Notes: generated by a model not told the origin, from the sequence alone. Shown: positions 7,468 through 17,749, counted from the first letter of the stretch. The stretch: 64,000 nt of DNA from JAVBMP01 sp031552195 (GCA_031552195.1 JAVBMT010000018.1:27724-91723); one strand, 5' to 3'. Numbers and translations: made by a program.

Positions 7468-9777
7468 TCAGGCGCGGCAGCTTCCGTTTTTTTCCGCGTA
7501 ATTATTTATAAGGCAACCATCGAGAATAATTCTTTTTTCATCCGCCGAAAGAATGGGCAGTTCCAACGTTATGGCCTGGCGCACGGTATTCTGCTGCAAA
7601 ACGGCCGGAATTTTTTCCAGCCCGTGCAAAAGGGCCTGGCGGATATGCGGAACGTACAGCTTGTCTCCAGGCTGTATGTTCAGGGTTGGCCAGTCGGGCA
7701 GTATGAAGGGTAGCATTCCCCAGTTGATCAGGTTGCTGCGGTAACGTTTGGTGGCGTATTCAACAGCCACGTTGGCGCATCCGCCGAGCACGCGCTGGCA
7801 TGAAGCGGCCTGCTCGCGGGCCGAACCGTCGCCCGGCTTCACGGCGAAGACAACGCTGCCCAGCCCGGTTCTGGCCATAACGGAGGCGTCCGTGCCCAAA
7901 TCCAGGCTTTCCATTTCAGCCGCGAGCTCCGCGCCGGGTTTTTCATCAGGTTTCAGTTCGCGCCGTTCCATTTCCAGGCGCAGGATTGATTTGGCCCGCC
8001 CGACATACGCCGGGTCTTTCCGGGAAAGGGTAAACTCAGCCAGTTTCATGGGGTTGGAACGGTAAGAGGAAGTTTCGCCCGAAGGAATAAGTTCGTCCGT
8101 CGTTGTAACCGGGTCGTAAATGGCTGACCCCACGGTCAGGAGCAGGTTTTCCGGCAAAGGAGGCAAAGACGGCCAATCCGCGATATTCGGGCCGAAAATC
8201 AATTCCGCATCCGGGTCAGGCTTGCCCCAACCGTGGTATACGCGCTGGGCGTAAACAATAGGTGAGAAACGGTAGTTGTAATCTTGCGGCTCCGCCGGAA
8301 AATTTTCCACTTCAAGGGCCGAAGTCAGGCGGCCCTTGTTAAGGGCGGTGGCGGCGATCGAACGGGCGTCCATAAGGGCCACATAGGAAATTTGGCCCGC
8401 TCCGGGCTTAGATCCTTCCCGGTTCGGAAAATTGCGGGTGGTATGGCGCAATGAAAAGGCGTTGTGCCCGGGCACGTCTCCGGCGCCGAAGCAAGGGCCG
8501 CAAAACGCGGTGTGCATGGTCGCTCCGGATTCCATCAGGGCGCCTACGGCCCCGTTCCGCACCAGCTCAAGATATTGCGGCTGGCTGGCCGGGTAAACCG
8601 AAAGCCCGAAGGCCCCGCTGCCAACCGCTGAGCCTTTGAGCACCCTGGCCGCCTGGCAGATGTTCTCGAAGCTCCCCCCCGCGCATCCGGCGATTACCGC
8701 CTGGTCGGCAAAAAAACTTCCGCCGCGCAGCTTGCTTTGCAGGCTGGACCGGGGAACGCCGGGCCCGAGAATGGAACCCGCCTCTTTTTCCACCATGCGC
8801 AGCAGGTCAGCCGCGTTCTCCTTGAACACCCGCACGGGATAAGCGTTGCTGGGGTGGAAGGGCAGGGCTATCATGGGCTCAATCGCGCCGAGGTCAATGC
8901 TTATAAGCATGTCGTAGTAGGCGCCGGGCGTTGGCGCCAGGCGCGCGTAATCATTCACGCGGCCGTGAATGGACAGGTATTCCGCAATTTTTTCGTCCGT
9001 CTGCCATATTGATGACAAACAGGTGGTTTCCGTGGTCATGACGTCGATGCCCATGCGGTATTCCACAGACAGCGCCGCCACCCCCGGCCCCACAAATTCC
9101 AGGATCCGGTTCTTCGCCAGCCCGTCAGCGAACACGGCCTTGATAAGGGCAAGGGCGACATCCTGGGGGCCAACGCCGGGCCTCGGCCTGCCGCTCAGGT
9201 AAACCGCCGCCACCTCCGGGTAAGTTATGTCATAGGTGCAGTTCAAAAGCTGTTTGACCAGTTCCGGGCCGCCCTCGCCAATGGCCAGCGTGCCTAACGC
9301 CCCATAGCGCGTGTGGCTGTCCGACCCGAGGATCATTTTGCCGCACCCGGCCCACATCTCGCGCATATATTGGTGAATAACGGCCTGGTGCGCCGGAACG
9401 AAGTCTCCGCCGTAGCGCCTTGCCCCGGACAGTCCGAAAATGTGGTCGTCTTCGTTGATGGTTCCGCCAACGGCGCACAGGCTGTTATGGCAGTTCGTCA
9501 TGATGTAGGGCAGCGGAAATTCTTTCAGGCCGCTCGCGCGCGCGGTCTGTATAATTCCCACATATGTGATGTCGTGCGAGGCCATGGCGTCAAAACGCAG
9601 CTTCAGGTCGCGCTCGGAACCTGACGTGTTGTGGGCGGCCAGAATGCCGTAGGCCATCGTTCCGCGCCTGTTGCGCTCTATTTCATCAGGGTCGGTTCTG
9701 TCCCCGCAAACGGACCAGATGGCCTTTTCCGGATTGAAAGACTTCAAAAAAACGCCGTTTTTTTCAATGATTATCAT
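7468..9777 (-). CDS. Aconitase-superfamily hydratase (YbhJ-like)
   Basis: Protein of 769 residues with the layout of aconitases: domains 1-3 first, then a swivelling domain 4. The three expected [4Fe-4S] ligand cysteines appear to be present: one in VIAGCAGGSFEN and two in FCGPCFGAGD. GSDSHTRYG and RNFPNREG match aconitase substrate-loop motifs, and GDGSAREQAA matches the domain-4 Ser/Arg motif. It is closer to the uncharacterised YbhJ-type hydratases than to AcnA or AcnB, so the substrate is unknown. I start it at the ATG at 9777 because AAGGTGA lies just upstream; an earlier in-frame ATG at 9936 would add 53 residues unlike the family. It is divergent from the RND operon. Confidence 0.85.
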   Translation of the reverse strand: MIIIEKNGVFLKSFNPEKAIWSVCGDRTDPDEIERNRRGTMAYGILAAHNTSGSERDLKLRFDAMASHDITYVGIIQTARASGLKEFPLPYIMTNCHNSLCAVGGTINEDDHIFGLSGARRYGGDFVPAHQAVIHQYMREMWAGCGKMILGSDSHTRYGALGTLAIGEGGPELVKQLLNCTYDITYPEVAAVYLSGRPRPGVGPQDVALALIKAVFADGLAKNRILEFVGPGVAALSVEYRMGIDVMTTETTCLSSIWQTDEKIAEYLSIHGRVNDYARLAPTPGAYYDMLISIDLGAIEPMIALPFHPSNAYPVRVFKENAADLLRMVEKEAGSILGPGVPRSSLQSKLRGGSFFADQAVIAGCAGGSFENICQAARVLKGSAVGSGAFGLSVYPASQPQYLELVRNGAVGALMESGATMHTAFCGPCFGAGDVPGHNAFSLRHTTRNFPNREGSKPGAGQISYVALMDARSIAATALNKGRLTSALEVENFPAEPQDYNYRFSPIVYAQRVYHGWGKPDPDAELIFGPNIADWPSLPPLPENLLLTVGSAIYDPVTTTDELIPSGETSSYRSNPMKLAEFTLSRKDPAYVGRAKSILRLEMERRELKPDEKPGAELAAEMESLDLGTDASVMARTGLGSVVFAVKPGDGSAREQAASCQRVLGGCANVAVEYATKRYRSNLINWGMLPFILPDWPTLNIQPGDKLYVPHIRQALLHGLEKIPAVLQQNTVRQAITLELPILSADEKRIILDGCLINNYAEKNGSCRA

Positions 9778-9941
9778 TGGTTCACCTTGAAAATTTACAT
9801 TTTGGCCTGACACGGTTCCATTTTTTAAAAATAAAATACCGGCCGAGTAAATGCAATAGCTATTACAGGCTATATTTGCGGCAAGCGATGAATATACGGC
9901 ACAGCGCCCCGCCTCAGAAGCCGCATATTTCAACAATAGAC

Positions 9942-9970
9942 TTGCAAAACTCCTGGTTATCCTTTAAAAA
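9942..9970 (+). promoter_or_regulatory. Possible promoter of the RND efflux operon
   Basis: TTGCAA (9942-9947), a 17-base spacer and TAAAAA (9965-9970) each match four of six consensus positions. They lie 66 bases before the adaptor start in an AT-rich divergent intergenic region. No clear operator is seen. Confidence 0.3.
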
Positions 9971-10035
9971 AGCAGAATTCTTCATGATCAGGCTGAAAAT
10001 GGAAAACTTATAAATAAAGGCCTCGAGGTAAGCAT

Positions 10036-11331
10036 ATGCATCTATATTCGGTCAAACAAGCTGTAATAATTACCCTTTTGTCAATATTTTGTCTCGCGGC
10101 CTGCTCCAGTGAACAAGACGCGGGCCCAAGACCGGCCCCGGAAGTTTCAATCATGACCGTGAACCACCAGAAAGTGACCATGCTCATGCGCCTTAACGGC
10201 CGCGCCAGCGCCTTCATGGATGCCGAAGTGCGCCCGCAGGTAAGCGGCATTATCAACAAGCGCCTCTTCATCGAAGGGTCCTACGTTGAAGAAGGCGAGG
10301 AGCTTTATCACATAGACGACGCCCCCTACGCGGCCGAATTGGCCAATGCGCGGGCCAGGCTCATGCGGGCCGAAGCCAACTACGTTTCAGCCAAACACCT
10401 TGCCGACCGTTACGCGGAAGCCGTTAAGATAAAAGGCGTCAGCCGGCAGGACTATGACAACGCCGTGGCCTCCGCCGAGCAGGCCAAGGCTGACGTGGCC
10501 TCCGCCAAGGCCGCGGTGCAAAGCGCGGAAATAAACCTCGGCTATACCAAAATCAAGTCGCCCATATCAGGCAAAGTAGGCATTTCGTCCGTGACGCAGG
10601 GCGCGCTGGTCACTTTGAACCAGCCATCTCCCCTCACCACGGTGCAGCAAACCGATCCCATGTATCTTGACGTCACCCAGTCCAGTTCAGACTACCTGAG
10701 CATAGGAAAGAAAATCGCGTCCGGAGAACTTTCGCGCGGAAACGGAACCAGCATTCTGGCTAAAATCTTTCTGGAAGACAATTCAATATACCCTTACTAC
10801 GGGGAACTGCTGCTGCGCGACATCACCGTAAACCCGGACACGGGGTCTTACACCATCCGCGTGAAAATTCCCAACCCCAGGGGCATTCTTCTGCCGAACA
10901 TGTATATGAAAGCGGAAATTGAGGAAGGGATCAACGAAAAAGGCGTGATCATTCCCCAGCAAGCCCTGCTGCGCAACCAGCGCGGAGAACCGCAGGTTTA
11001 TATCTTGAACAAGGAAGGCAAGGTTGAAATCCGCAAGGTAACCACAAACCGGGTGCAATACGGCCAGTGGATCATAGACAACGGGCTGGAAGACGGAGAT
11101 CAGGTCATAGTGGAAGGCTTGCAGAAAGTGCGCCCCGGCGTAACGGCCTCCGCCAAACCTTATGAAGCTCCTCCGGCCAAGCCTGCCGAAAAAGAAGTTG
11201 TGCCCACGATCTATGACGAGAAAAACGATGCGGGTAAAACGGCTACCGCAAAGCCCTGGCAGCCGATTCCCGCCGAAAACGCGGCGCCTGAGTCCAATGG
11301 CGGCGCAAAGACGGAGCAGTCCGCCCAGTAG
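10036..11331 (+). CDS. RND efflux periplasmic adaptor lipoprotein (AcrA/MexA type)
   Basis: Membrane-fusion subunit of a tripartite drug or solute pump, 431 residues. It has a lipoprotein signal with lipobox LAAC and acylated C23. Next come a barrel-sandwich (lipoyl-like) half, a helical hairpin rich in Ala/Glu/Lys around residues 100-170, the second lipoyl half (GYTKIKSPISGKVG), a beta-barrel and a membrane-proximal domain (QQALLRNQRG). The C-terminal ~50 residues are Pro/Lys/Ala-rich and low in complexity. GAGG precedes the ATG. The inner-membrane pump follows after 75 bases and the outer-membrane channel after that, an intact operon. Substrates cannot be read from sequence, and no dedicated regulator is adjacent. 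Confidence 0.94.
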   Translation: MHLYSVKQAVIITLLSIFCLAACSSEQDAGPRPAPEVSIMTVNHQKVTMLMRLNGRASAFMDAEVRPQVSGIINKRLFIEGSYVEEGEELYHIDDAPYAAELANARARLMRAEANYVSAKHLADRYAEAVKIKGVSRQDYDNAVASAEQAKADVASAKAAVQSAEINLGYTKIKSPISGKVGISSVTQGALVTLNQPSPLTTVQQTDPMYLDVTQSSSDYLSIGKKIASGELSRGNGTSILAKIFLEDNSIYPYYGELLLRDITVNPDTGSYTIRVKIPNPRGILLPNMYMKAEIEEGINEKGVIIPQQALLRNQRGEPQVYILNKEGKVEIRKVTTNRVQYGQWIIDNGLEDGDQVIVEGLQKVRPGVTASAKPYEAPPAKPAEKEVVPTIYDEKNDAGKTATAKPWQPIPAENAAPESNGGAKTEQSAQ

Positions 11332-11406
11332 ACGCCCGCTCCATGCTGCTGCCCGGAACCTGACGGCAATCTTGTCTTAAAATTCAACGCGTAAAGAGAT
11401 CGCAAT

Positions 11407-14400
11407 ATGGCCCAATTTTTCATAGACAGACCTATCTTCGCATGGGTAATAGCCATCTTGATCATGCTGGCCGGCGTGATCAGCATCAATACCCTGCCAG
11501 TCGCCCAATACCCCAACATAGCCCCCCCCACCGTAAGCATAACCGCCATTTATCCCGGCGCTTCCGCTCGCGCGGTTGAAGACTCCGTCACCCAGGTCAT
11601 TGAACAGCAAATGAAGGCGCTCGACGGGCTGGACTATATGTACTCCACCAGCGACTCCATGGGCCTCGTAACCATCACCCTGGTCTTTTTCAACAACACC
11701 GACGCGGATATCGCCCAGGTGCAGGTGCAGAACAAACTGCAGCTGGCGACTCCATTCCTGCCGGAGGCCGTTCAGAAACAGGGTATTACCGTAAGCAAGG
11801 CTTCCAACAACTACCTGCTGGTTCCGGCTTTCATTTCAAGCGATGGCTCCATGTCGGACGAAGATATCAGCGACTACGTGTCAAGCTCCATTATGGACCC
11901 GATAAGCCGCGTGCAGGGCGTGGGCGACATGACCCTGTTCGGCGCGCAATACGCCATGCGCATCTGGTGCAACCCGTCGCTGTTTGAAAAATACGCCCTT
12001 ACCCCGGCTGACGTCGTAAACGCCATAAAAACCCAGAACAACGAAGTTTCCGCCGGGCAGATCGGCGGCGCCCCGGCTGTGGAAGGCATGACCGTAAACT
12101 ACACCATAAACTCGCAGTCACGCCTGGAAACCAAAGAACAATTTGAAGACATCATCCTGCGGGTGGGAACTGACGGCTCGATCGTTTACCTGCGCGACGT
12201 GGCCCGAATCGAGCTGGGCGGCGAAAACTACAACTCTTTCGCCCGGTTCAACGGAAAACCGGCCAGCGGTCTCGGCATCAAACTGGCCAGCGGCGCAAAC
12301 GCGCTTGACACCGTTGACCGCATCAAGGCCAAAATAGCCGAACTTGAAGAGTTTTATCCCAACGGAATGGCAACGGAATACGCTTACGACACCACGCCTT
12401 TTGTGCGCATTTCCATACACGAAGTGGTGAAAACGCTTTTTGAGGCCATTTTCCTGGTGTTCTGCCTTATGTTCCTGTTCCTGCAAAACTTCCGCGCAAC
12501 CCTTATTCCCACTATCGCGGTGCCGGTGGTGCTTTTGGGAACCTTCGGAGTTATGGCGGCGGCCGGATTCTCCGTCAACACCCTGACCATGTTCGGCATG
12601 GTGCTGGCGATCGGCCTTCTGGTTGACGACGCCATCGTGGTGGTGGAAAACGTCGAACGAGTCATGGCCGAAGAAAAATTGCCGCCGAAGGAAGCCACCA
12701 GTAAATCCATGAAGCAGATCACCGGCGCGTTGGTCGGCATAGCCATGGTTCTTTCGGCGGTGTTCGTGCCAATGGCCTTTTTCGGCGGTTCCGCCGGGGT
12801 TATTTACCGGCAGTTTTCCATAACCATCGTTTCCGCCATGGGCCTCTCCGTTCTGATAGCGCTTGTTCTCACCCCGGCCCTTTGCGCCACCATGCTGAAA
12901 GACCACAACGCGCACGAGGAAAAAGCCCCCAAGAAGGGCCTGGCCCTGCTGCTTGCAAACCTGCTGGCCCCCTTGCGCGCCGTAACCGCCGCGACTGACC
13001 GCTTTTTCAGCAAATTCAACATAGGTTTTGAAAAAGCCACTGAAAAATACAAAGGCGGCGTGCATAACGTCATAAAGAGGCCTGTGCCGTTCCTGCTGCT
13101 CTATCTCGGCATTATCGGCCTTCTGGCCGTAATGTTCCTGCGCTTGCCCACCGGCTTTCTGCCGGACGAAGACCAGGGCATTCTCATGATGACCTTCCAG
13201 CTCCCGGCCGGGGCCAGCTATGACCGTACAGACCGCGTCATGGCCCAGATTGAAGAATACATGCAAAGTGAAGAAGGCGGCAAAGGGGTCAAATCCTTCA
13301 TGGTTATCGGCGGCTCGAGCTTCAGCGGCAACGGCCAGAATAACGGCATGGGCTTTATAGGCCTTAAAGACTGGGAGGAACGCGACGGAGAAGAAATGCG
13401 GGCCCAGGCCATTGCCGGGCGCATGACCGAAGCCTTGTCTTCCATAACCGACGCCCAGATATTCGTCTTCGCGCCACCGGCGGTCATAGAGCTGGGCACG
13501 GCTTCCGGTTTCGACTTTGAGCTTATGGACAACACCAACCAAGGGCATGATGCCCTCATGACGGCGCGCAATATGCTGCTGGCCGCCACGCAAACCCCGG
13601 AAGCCCAGAAAGTTTTGCGCCTTGTGCGTCCCAACGGCCTGGAAGACACGGACCAATACCGCATTAATATCGATATGGCCAAAGCCGGAGCCCAAAGCAT
13701 AAACCTGAGCGAAATAAACAACACCATCACCGCTTTCTGGGGCAGCGCCTATACCAATGACTTCAAAGACAGGGGCCGCATCAAGAAGGTTTACATCCAG
13801 GCCGACGCGCCCTACCGCACCCAGGCGGAAGACCTGAACCTCATTACCGTGCGTAACACCAAGGGCGAAATGGTGCCTTTCTCCAGCATAGCCTCCGGAA
13901 CATGGGAAAAAGGTTCGCCTCGCCTTGAGCGCTTCAACGGCGTTTCTTCCATGGAAATTCTCGGCGAAGCCGCCCCGGGGCACAGCACGGGCGAAGCCAT
14001 GGCGAAAATGGAAGAGCTTACCCGCAATCTGGAAAAAGACCTCGGGCCCGGCTTCGGGTTTGAATGGACGGGACTTTCGCGGCAGGAACGTGCTTCCGGC
14101 GGGCAAGCCCCGGCCCTTTACACCATCTCGATGCTCATAGTCTTTCTCTGCCTTGCGGCCTTGTATGAGAGCTGGAGCATTCCCGTGGCGGTTCTGCTGG
14201 TCGTGCCCCTCGGCATTATCGGCTCGGTCGCGGCATCGTTCATGCGCGGACTTTACAACGACGTTTACTTTCAGGTCGGCCTGCTTACCATTGTCGGGCT
14301 TTCCGCCAAAAACGCCATTCTTATCGTAGAGTTCGCCAAAGCCCTGCACGAGGAAGGCAAAGACATCTTCACCGCCGCGGTGGAAGCTTCACGCCTGAGG

Positions 14401-14634
14401 CTACGCCCGATTATCATGACCTCCATGGCCTTCATTCTCGGCGTTCTGCCCCTGGCCGTCAGCACCGGGGCCGGGTCAGGCAGCCAGAACGACATCGGCA
14501 CCGGAGTCATAGGCGGCATGATCAGCGCCACATTGCTCGGCATCTTCTTTATCCCCCTGTTTTTCGTAGTGGTTTCAAATCTCTTCAAGGGCAAGAAAAA
14601 AGACGTTCACGCGGGCGCAAGCGGCGCGGAATAA
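11407..14634 (+). CDS. RND efflux inner-membrane transporter (HAE1, AcrB/MexB type)
   Basis: Proton-driven export pump of 1075 residues, close to the family's usual 1030-1050. It has an N-terminal helix after MAQFFIDRPIFAWV, two large periplasmic loops and twelve transmembrane segments. D407 and D408 in LLVDDAIVVVENVER fall exactly where the proton-relay aspartates of AcrB lie. GFLPDEDQG and the RLRPIIMTS segment are also present. It is the middle gene of the adaptor-pump-channel operon. Its sequence is intact, and the hydrophobic-amphiphilic type (HAE1) suggests drugs, bile salts or fatty acids rather than metals. Confidence 0.96.
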   Translation: MAQFFIDRPIFAWVIAILIMLAGVISINTLPVAQYPNIAPPTVSITAIYPGASARAVEDSVTQVIEQQMKALDGLDYMYSTSDSMGLVTITLVFFNNTDADIAQVQVQNKLQLATPFLPEAVQKQGITVSKASNNYLLVPAFISSDGSMSDEDISDYVSSSIMDPISRVQGVGDMTLFGAQYAMRIWCNPSLFEKYALTPADVVNAIKTQNNEVSAGQIGGAPAVEGMTVNYTINSQSRLETKEQFEDIILRVGTDGSIVYLRDVARIELGGENYNSFARFNGKPASGLGIKLASGANALDTVDRIKAKIAELEEFYPNGMATEYAYDTTPFVRISIHEVVKTLFEAIFLVFCLMFLFLQNFRATLIPTIAVPVVLLGTFGVMAAAGFSVNTLTMFGMVLAIGLLVDDAIVVVENVERVMAEEKLPPKEATSKSMKQITGALVGIAMVLSAVFVPMAFFGGSAGVIYRQFSITIVSAMGLSVLIALVLTPALCATMLKDHNAHEEKAPKKGLALLLANLLAPLRAVTAATDRFFSKFNIGFEKATEKYKGGVHNVIKRPVPFLLLYLGIIGLLAVMFLRLPTGFLPDEDQGILMMTFQLPAGASYDRTDRVMAQIEEYMQSEEGGKGVKSFMVIGGSSFSGNGQNNGMGFIGLKDWEERDGEEMRAQAIAGRMTEALSSITDAQIFVFAPPAVIELGTASGFDFELMDNTNQGHDALMTARNMLLAATQTPEAQKVLRLVRPNGLEDTDQYRINIDMAKAGAQSINLSEINNTITAFWGSAYTNDFKDRGRIKKVYIQADAPYRTQAEDLNLITVRNTKGEMVPFSSIASGTWEKGSPRLERFNGVSSMEILGEAAPGHSTGEAMAKMEELTRNLEKDLGPGFGFEWTGLSRQERASGGQAPALYTISMLIVFLCLAALYESWSIPVAVLLVVPLGIIGSVAASFMRGLYNDVYFQVGLLTIVGLSAKNAILIVEFAKALHEEGKDIFTAAVEASRLRLRPIIMTSMAFILGVLPLAVSTGAGSGSQNDIGTGVIGGMISATLLGIFFIPLFFVVVSNLFKGKKKDVHAGASGAE

Positions 14635-14673
14635 ACGGTTTAAGCCGTAATAAAAGCAAAAAGAGGCAAAATA

Positions 14674-16110
14674 ATGACTATAATCAAACGCGGAGGCTCT
14701 CTGCTCTCTTTGTTCGCCCTGCTTGCGGTTCTCGGCGCCTGCACGATGGCCCCGGACTATCAGCGGCCGGCGTCTCCATCTCCGGCTGAATGGCCGTCTT
14801 ACGCCGCCATACAGGACCCGGCCTCGAAAGACCCCGCCGCCCCGGTCGTTCTGCCGCAACGGCAGGCCTTTTTCGCCGACCCGGTGATGCGCGAACTGAT
14901 CAGCGTTGCGCTGATCAATAACCGCGACCTGCGCGTAGCCATATTGAACATCCAGCGCGCACGCGCGCAATACCAGATTCAACGGGCCGACCTTCTGCCA
15001 ACTGTCGCCATTACCGGCGCTAACGAAAATCAACGTGTGCCGGCTGACCTTTCACCCATCATGCGTGACTATATATCGCGCGAAAGCAACCTTACGGTCG
15101 GCTTCACCGCATTCGAACTCGACATCTTCGGGCGGGTGCGCAGCCTCAAGGACGCGGCCCTGCAAAACTATCTGGGCACGGAATTCAACGCCTCGGCCGT
15201 GGAAATAAGCCTGATGGCCGAGGTTGCTTCCGCCTACCTTCAGCTGGCGGCGGAATATGACCAGTTGAGCCTGGCCGAGGAAACCTACAAAAGCAACAAC
15301 GATACTTACAAGCTAGTTTCCCAGATGTTCGACAAAGGCATCGCCTCGCAGCTTGACGTAAGCCAGGCCCGCACCGGCGTGGAAAGCGCCCGCGCCAATA
15401 TGGCAAGCTTCCAGGCCAAAGTGCGGCAGGCGGAAAACGCGCTGGTTCTCTTGCTGGGCGCTCCCGTTCCGCCGCACGTCAAGCTGGCCAGAACCCTTTC
15501 GGACGTAACTCCGCTTAACGACATCCCGGCCGGGCTGCCCTCGGCCCTGCTGGAACGCCGCCCTGACATACTGGCGGCCGAGCAGACCCTTAAAGCGGCC
15601 AACGCCAATATAGGCGCGGCCAGGGCGAACTTCTTCCCGCGCATAACGCTTACCGGGGGTTTGGGTACGGCCAGCGCCGATTTCTCGAACTTGTTCAACG
15701 GCGGGCAGGGTGTGTGGAACTTCGGCCCGGCTGTGAGCCTGCCTATCTTCGATACAGGCCGGAACATCGCAAACCTTGACGTAGCCGAGACCGACCGGGC
15801 TATTGCGGTGGCCAATTATGAAAAATCCATTCAGTCCGCATTCCGCGAAGTGGCGGACACCCTGGCCCAGCGTTCCACCATCGTGGAACAGCTCAAGGCT
15901 GAGAAAGCCCTTATGGACGCCACCAATGAAACCTACACGCTTTCCCTTTCCCGCTACGACATAGGGCTGGATAACTTTTTAACCGTGCTGGAAGCGCAGC
16001 GCAGCCTTTTCGCCGCGCGGCAGAACTTTATTTATACCCGCCTGCTGCGTGAAACCAACCTGCTGACCATGTACAAGGCCTTGGGCGGAGGCTGGCAACA
16101 GGCCGAATAA
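14674..16110 (+). CDS. RND efflux outer-membrane channel lipoprotein (OprM/NodT type)
   Basis: TolC-superfamily channel of 478 residues. It starts with a lipoprotein signal whose lipobox is LGAC with acylated C23. Two homologous halves follow, each with long helices and the family's APDYQRP, LPIFDTGRN and RYDIGLDNFLTVLEAQRSL motifs. It trimerises in the outer membrane to complete the adaptor-pump-channel complex encoded upstream. It starts 39 bases after the pump gene, so co-transcription is very likely. Confidence 0.94.
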   Translation: MTIIKRGGSLLSLFALLAVLGACTMAPDYQRPASPSPAEWPSYAAIQDPASKDPAAPVVLPQRQAFFADPVMRELISVALINNRDLRVAILNIQRARAQYQIQRADLLPTVAITGANENQRVPADLSPIMRDYISRESNLTVGFTAFELDIFGRVRSLKDAALQNYLGTEFNASAVEISLMAEVASAYLQLAAEYDQLSLAEETYKSNNDTYKLVSQMFDKGIASQLDVSQARTGVESARANMASFQAKVRQAENALVLLLGAPVPPHVKLARTLSDVTPLNDIPAGLPSALLERRPDILAAEQTLKAANANIGAARANFFPRITLTGGLGTASADFSNLFNGGQGVWNFGPAVSLPIFDTGRNIANLDVAETDRAIAVANYEKSIQSAFREVADTLAQRSTIVEQLKAEKALMDATNETYTLSLSRYDIGLDNFLTVLEAQRSLFAARQNFIYTRLLRETNLLTMYKALGGGWQQAE

Positions 16111-16115
16111 ACTTG

Positions 16116-16153
16116 CGGCCATGGCGCATTGCCTCTGATTTGCGCCATGGCCG
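16116..16153 (+). terminator. Hairpin at the end of the RND operon
   Basis: CGGCCATGGCGCA (16116-16128) and its perfect complement (16141-16153) flank a 12-base loop just after the channel gene. No T run follows, so termination may be weak or Rho-assisted. Confidence 0.45.
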
Positions 16154-16289
16154 TCCGCAAAACGTCAAAAAAGACTGAAGCGGAGAACTACCCAACACTC
16201 CTTGTTGCGCCATGCAAAAGAGTTGCCAGGGCCTTTGCGCAAAGCAAGGGCTTTTCTGTATTCTGGTGATGAAGATAAAAAGGACTTCC

Positions 16290-16733
16290 ATGAAAATTAT
16301 AGCGGCGGAAAAAAGAACCGACGAATTGATCCGCGAGCTTCTGGACGTTTGGGAGGCTTCCGTCAGGGCGACGCATCATTTTCTTGGGGAAAATGATATC
16401 GAACAGTTAAAACAAGAAGTGCGTCCGGCCCTTACAGCAATAAGCGACCTGATGTACGTTGAGGGAAAACAAGGCATAGCCGGTTTTATGGGGGTTGAAA
16501 ACGGCAAAATAGAAATGCTTTTTCTTCACCCGGCCTATAGGGGGCACGGAATCGGCAAAAAATTTATAAATTATGCGCTTGATTTTTTTAAGGCGTCGCT
16601 TGTGGACGTAAATGAGCAGAACACGCAGGGATTAGGCTTTTACCAACGTATGGGTTTCAAGGTTATCAGCCGTTCCCCCCTGGATGCAAGCGGAAATCCG
16701 TTTCCAATATTGCACATGGCCAAGCAGGAATGA
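16290..16733 (+). CDS. GNAT-family N-acetyltransferase (YjaB-like)
   Basis: Acetyl-CoA-dependent transferase of 147 residues, the same length as E. coli YjaB and with a similar layout: an N-terminal VWEASVRATHHFL segment, the acetyl-CoA pyrophosphate loop RGHGIGKK, then VNEQNTQGLGFYQRMGF and a Pro-rich C-terminus. The physiological acceptor is not known. AAAAGGA six bases before the ATG at 16290 fixes the start; earlier in-frame ATGs would add unlikely residues. It is a single gene, convergent with fmt. Confidence 0.85.
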   Translation: MKIIAAEKRTDELIRELLDVWEASVRATHHFLGENDIEQLKQEVRPALTAISDLMYVEGKQGIAGFMGVENGKIEMLFLHPAYRGHGIGKKFINYALDFFKASLVDVNEQNTQGLGFYQRMGFKVISRSPLDASGNPFPILHMAKQE

Positions 16734-16759
16734 ATTTCAGACGGCAATGCCCAAACTGA

Positions 16760-17749
16760 TTACTCCGGGCTGGTCAAAAAAGCCGGGCCGTCTTTGAGAT
16801 ATCCGTTCGCAAAGTCAGCGGCCGACAGGCTTTTGCCGCCGGCTGGGCGCAAGCGGGCCAAACCGTAGGCCGCGTCTGCGGTTTTAACCGCCAGCAGGCC
16901 TTCGTGCAGCCCCAGAACAGTTCCCGGAAGCGGTAAGGTTTCAGCCGCGCCCGTTTTGAACGGATATGGCAGCAAGCGCCCTTCTTCCAGCAGCAGGTCA
17001 AACCTCTGGCCCGGCATGCCTTCCGTTCCCTTATGCAGCACCGCCCGCGCTCCAGGCCAAGGGGTGGCCCCCCGCAGCCGGTTATGCACTTCCAGGCTGT
17101 TGGCGGCAAAATCGATAAATCCGTCGGATTTGGCCAGCTTGGCGGCGTAGTTCGCCCGCAAGTCATCCTGCCTTATTGCCGTAAGACCTTCGCTTTCCAG
17201 TTTTTCCAGGGTTTCCAGCAAAAGAGAACCGCCCATTTCCGCCAGTTCGTCATGTAAAAGAGCGGCGTTGTCATTTATGCCGATGGCCAGGGCGCGCTGC
17301 ATGAGCATAGGGCCTGCGTCAAGCCCGGCCTCCATTTGCATTATGGTGATTCCGGTCATCTTATCGCCCGCCATTATTGAACGCTGGATAGGGGCGGCCC
17401 CCCGCCAGCGCGGCAAAAGGGAGGCGTGCACGTTTATCGCGCCGTGGCGCGGCATGTCCAACAGGGCCTGGGGCAGGATAAGGCCGTAAGCGGCCACAAT
17501 AAAGGCGTCCGCTCCAAAGGCGGCTATTTCCGCACGGGTTTCAGATTCTTTGAAATTAGCGGGCTGGCGTACCGGAAGGCCGCGTTCAAGGGCCAGAAGC
17601 TTCACCGGGGAAGCCTTCGGGCTTTGCCCGCGCCCGGCCGGACGGTCCGGCTGGGTATAGACGGCGGCCACTTCGTGCCGGCCGGATTCCAGAATCAAAC
17701 GCAAGATAACGGCCGCGAAATCCGGGGTGCCCATAAATACAAATTTCAT
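16760..17749 (-). CDS. fmt: Methionyl-tRNA formyltransferase
   Basis: Formylates initiator Met-tRNA using 10-formyltetrahydrofolate. The 329-residue protein has the formyltransferase fold starting MKFVFMGTPDFA, with the catalytic block INVHASLLPRWRGAAPIQ and the downstream GLDAGPM, followed by the C-terminal tRNA-binding domain (RLRGATPWPGA). I place the start at the ATG at 17749; a TTG one codon earlier is the only alternative. It lies 62 bases after def on the same strand, the usual def-fmt pair: Fmt adds the formyl group that Def later removes. Confidence 0.95.
   Translation of the reverse strand: MKFVFMGTPDFAAVILRLILESGRHEVAAVYTQPDRPAGRGQSPKASPVKLLALERGLPVRQPANFKESETRAEIAAFGADAFIVAAYGLILPQALLDMPRHGAINVHASLLPRWRGAAPIQRSIMAGDKMTGITIMQMEAGLDAGPMLMQRALAIGINDNAALLHDELAEMGGSLLLETLEKLESEGLTAIRQDDLRANYAAKLAKSDGFIDFAANSLEVHNRLRGATPWPGARAVLHKGTEGMPGQRFDLLLEEGRLLPYPFKTGAAETLPLPGTVLGLHEGLLAVKTADAAYGLARLRPAGGKSLSAADFANGYLKDGPAFLTSPE

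Noticed and set aside
9778..9936. N-terminal extension of the hydratase
   Set aside because: The added 53 residues do not resemble the family, and a good ribosome binding site sits directly before the ATG at 9777.
12118..14349. Long open frame antisense to the RND pump gene (743 codons)
   Set aside because: It lies wholly inside a clearly real, intact gene on the other strand, has composition typical of GC-rich antisense frames, and lacks any family motif or ribosome binding site.
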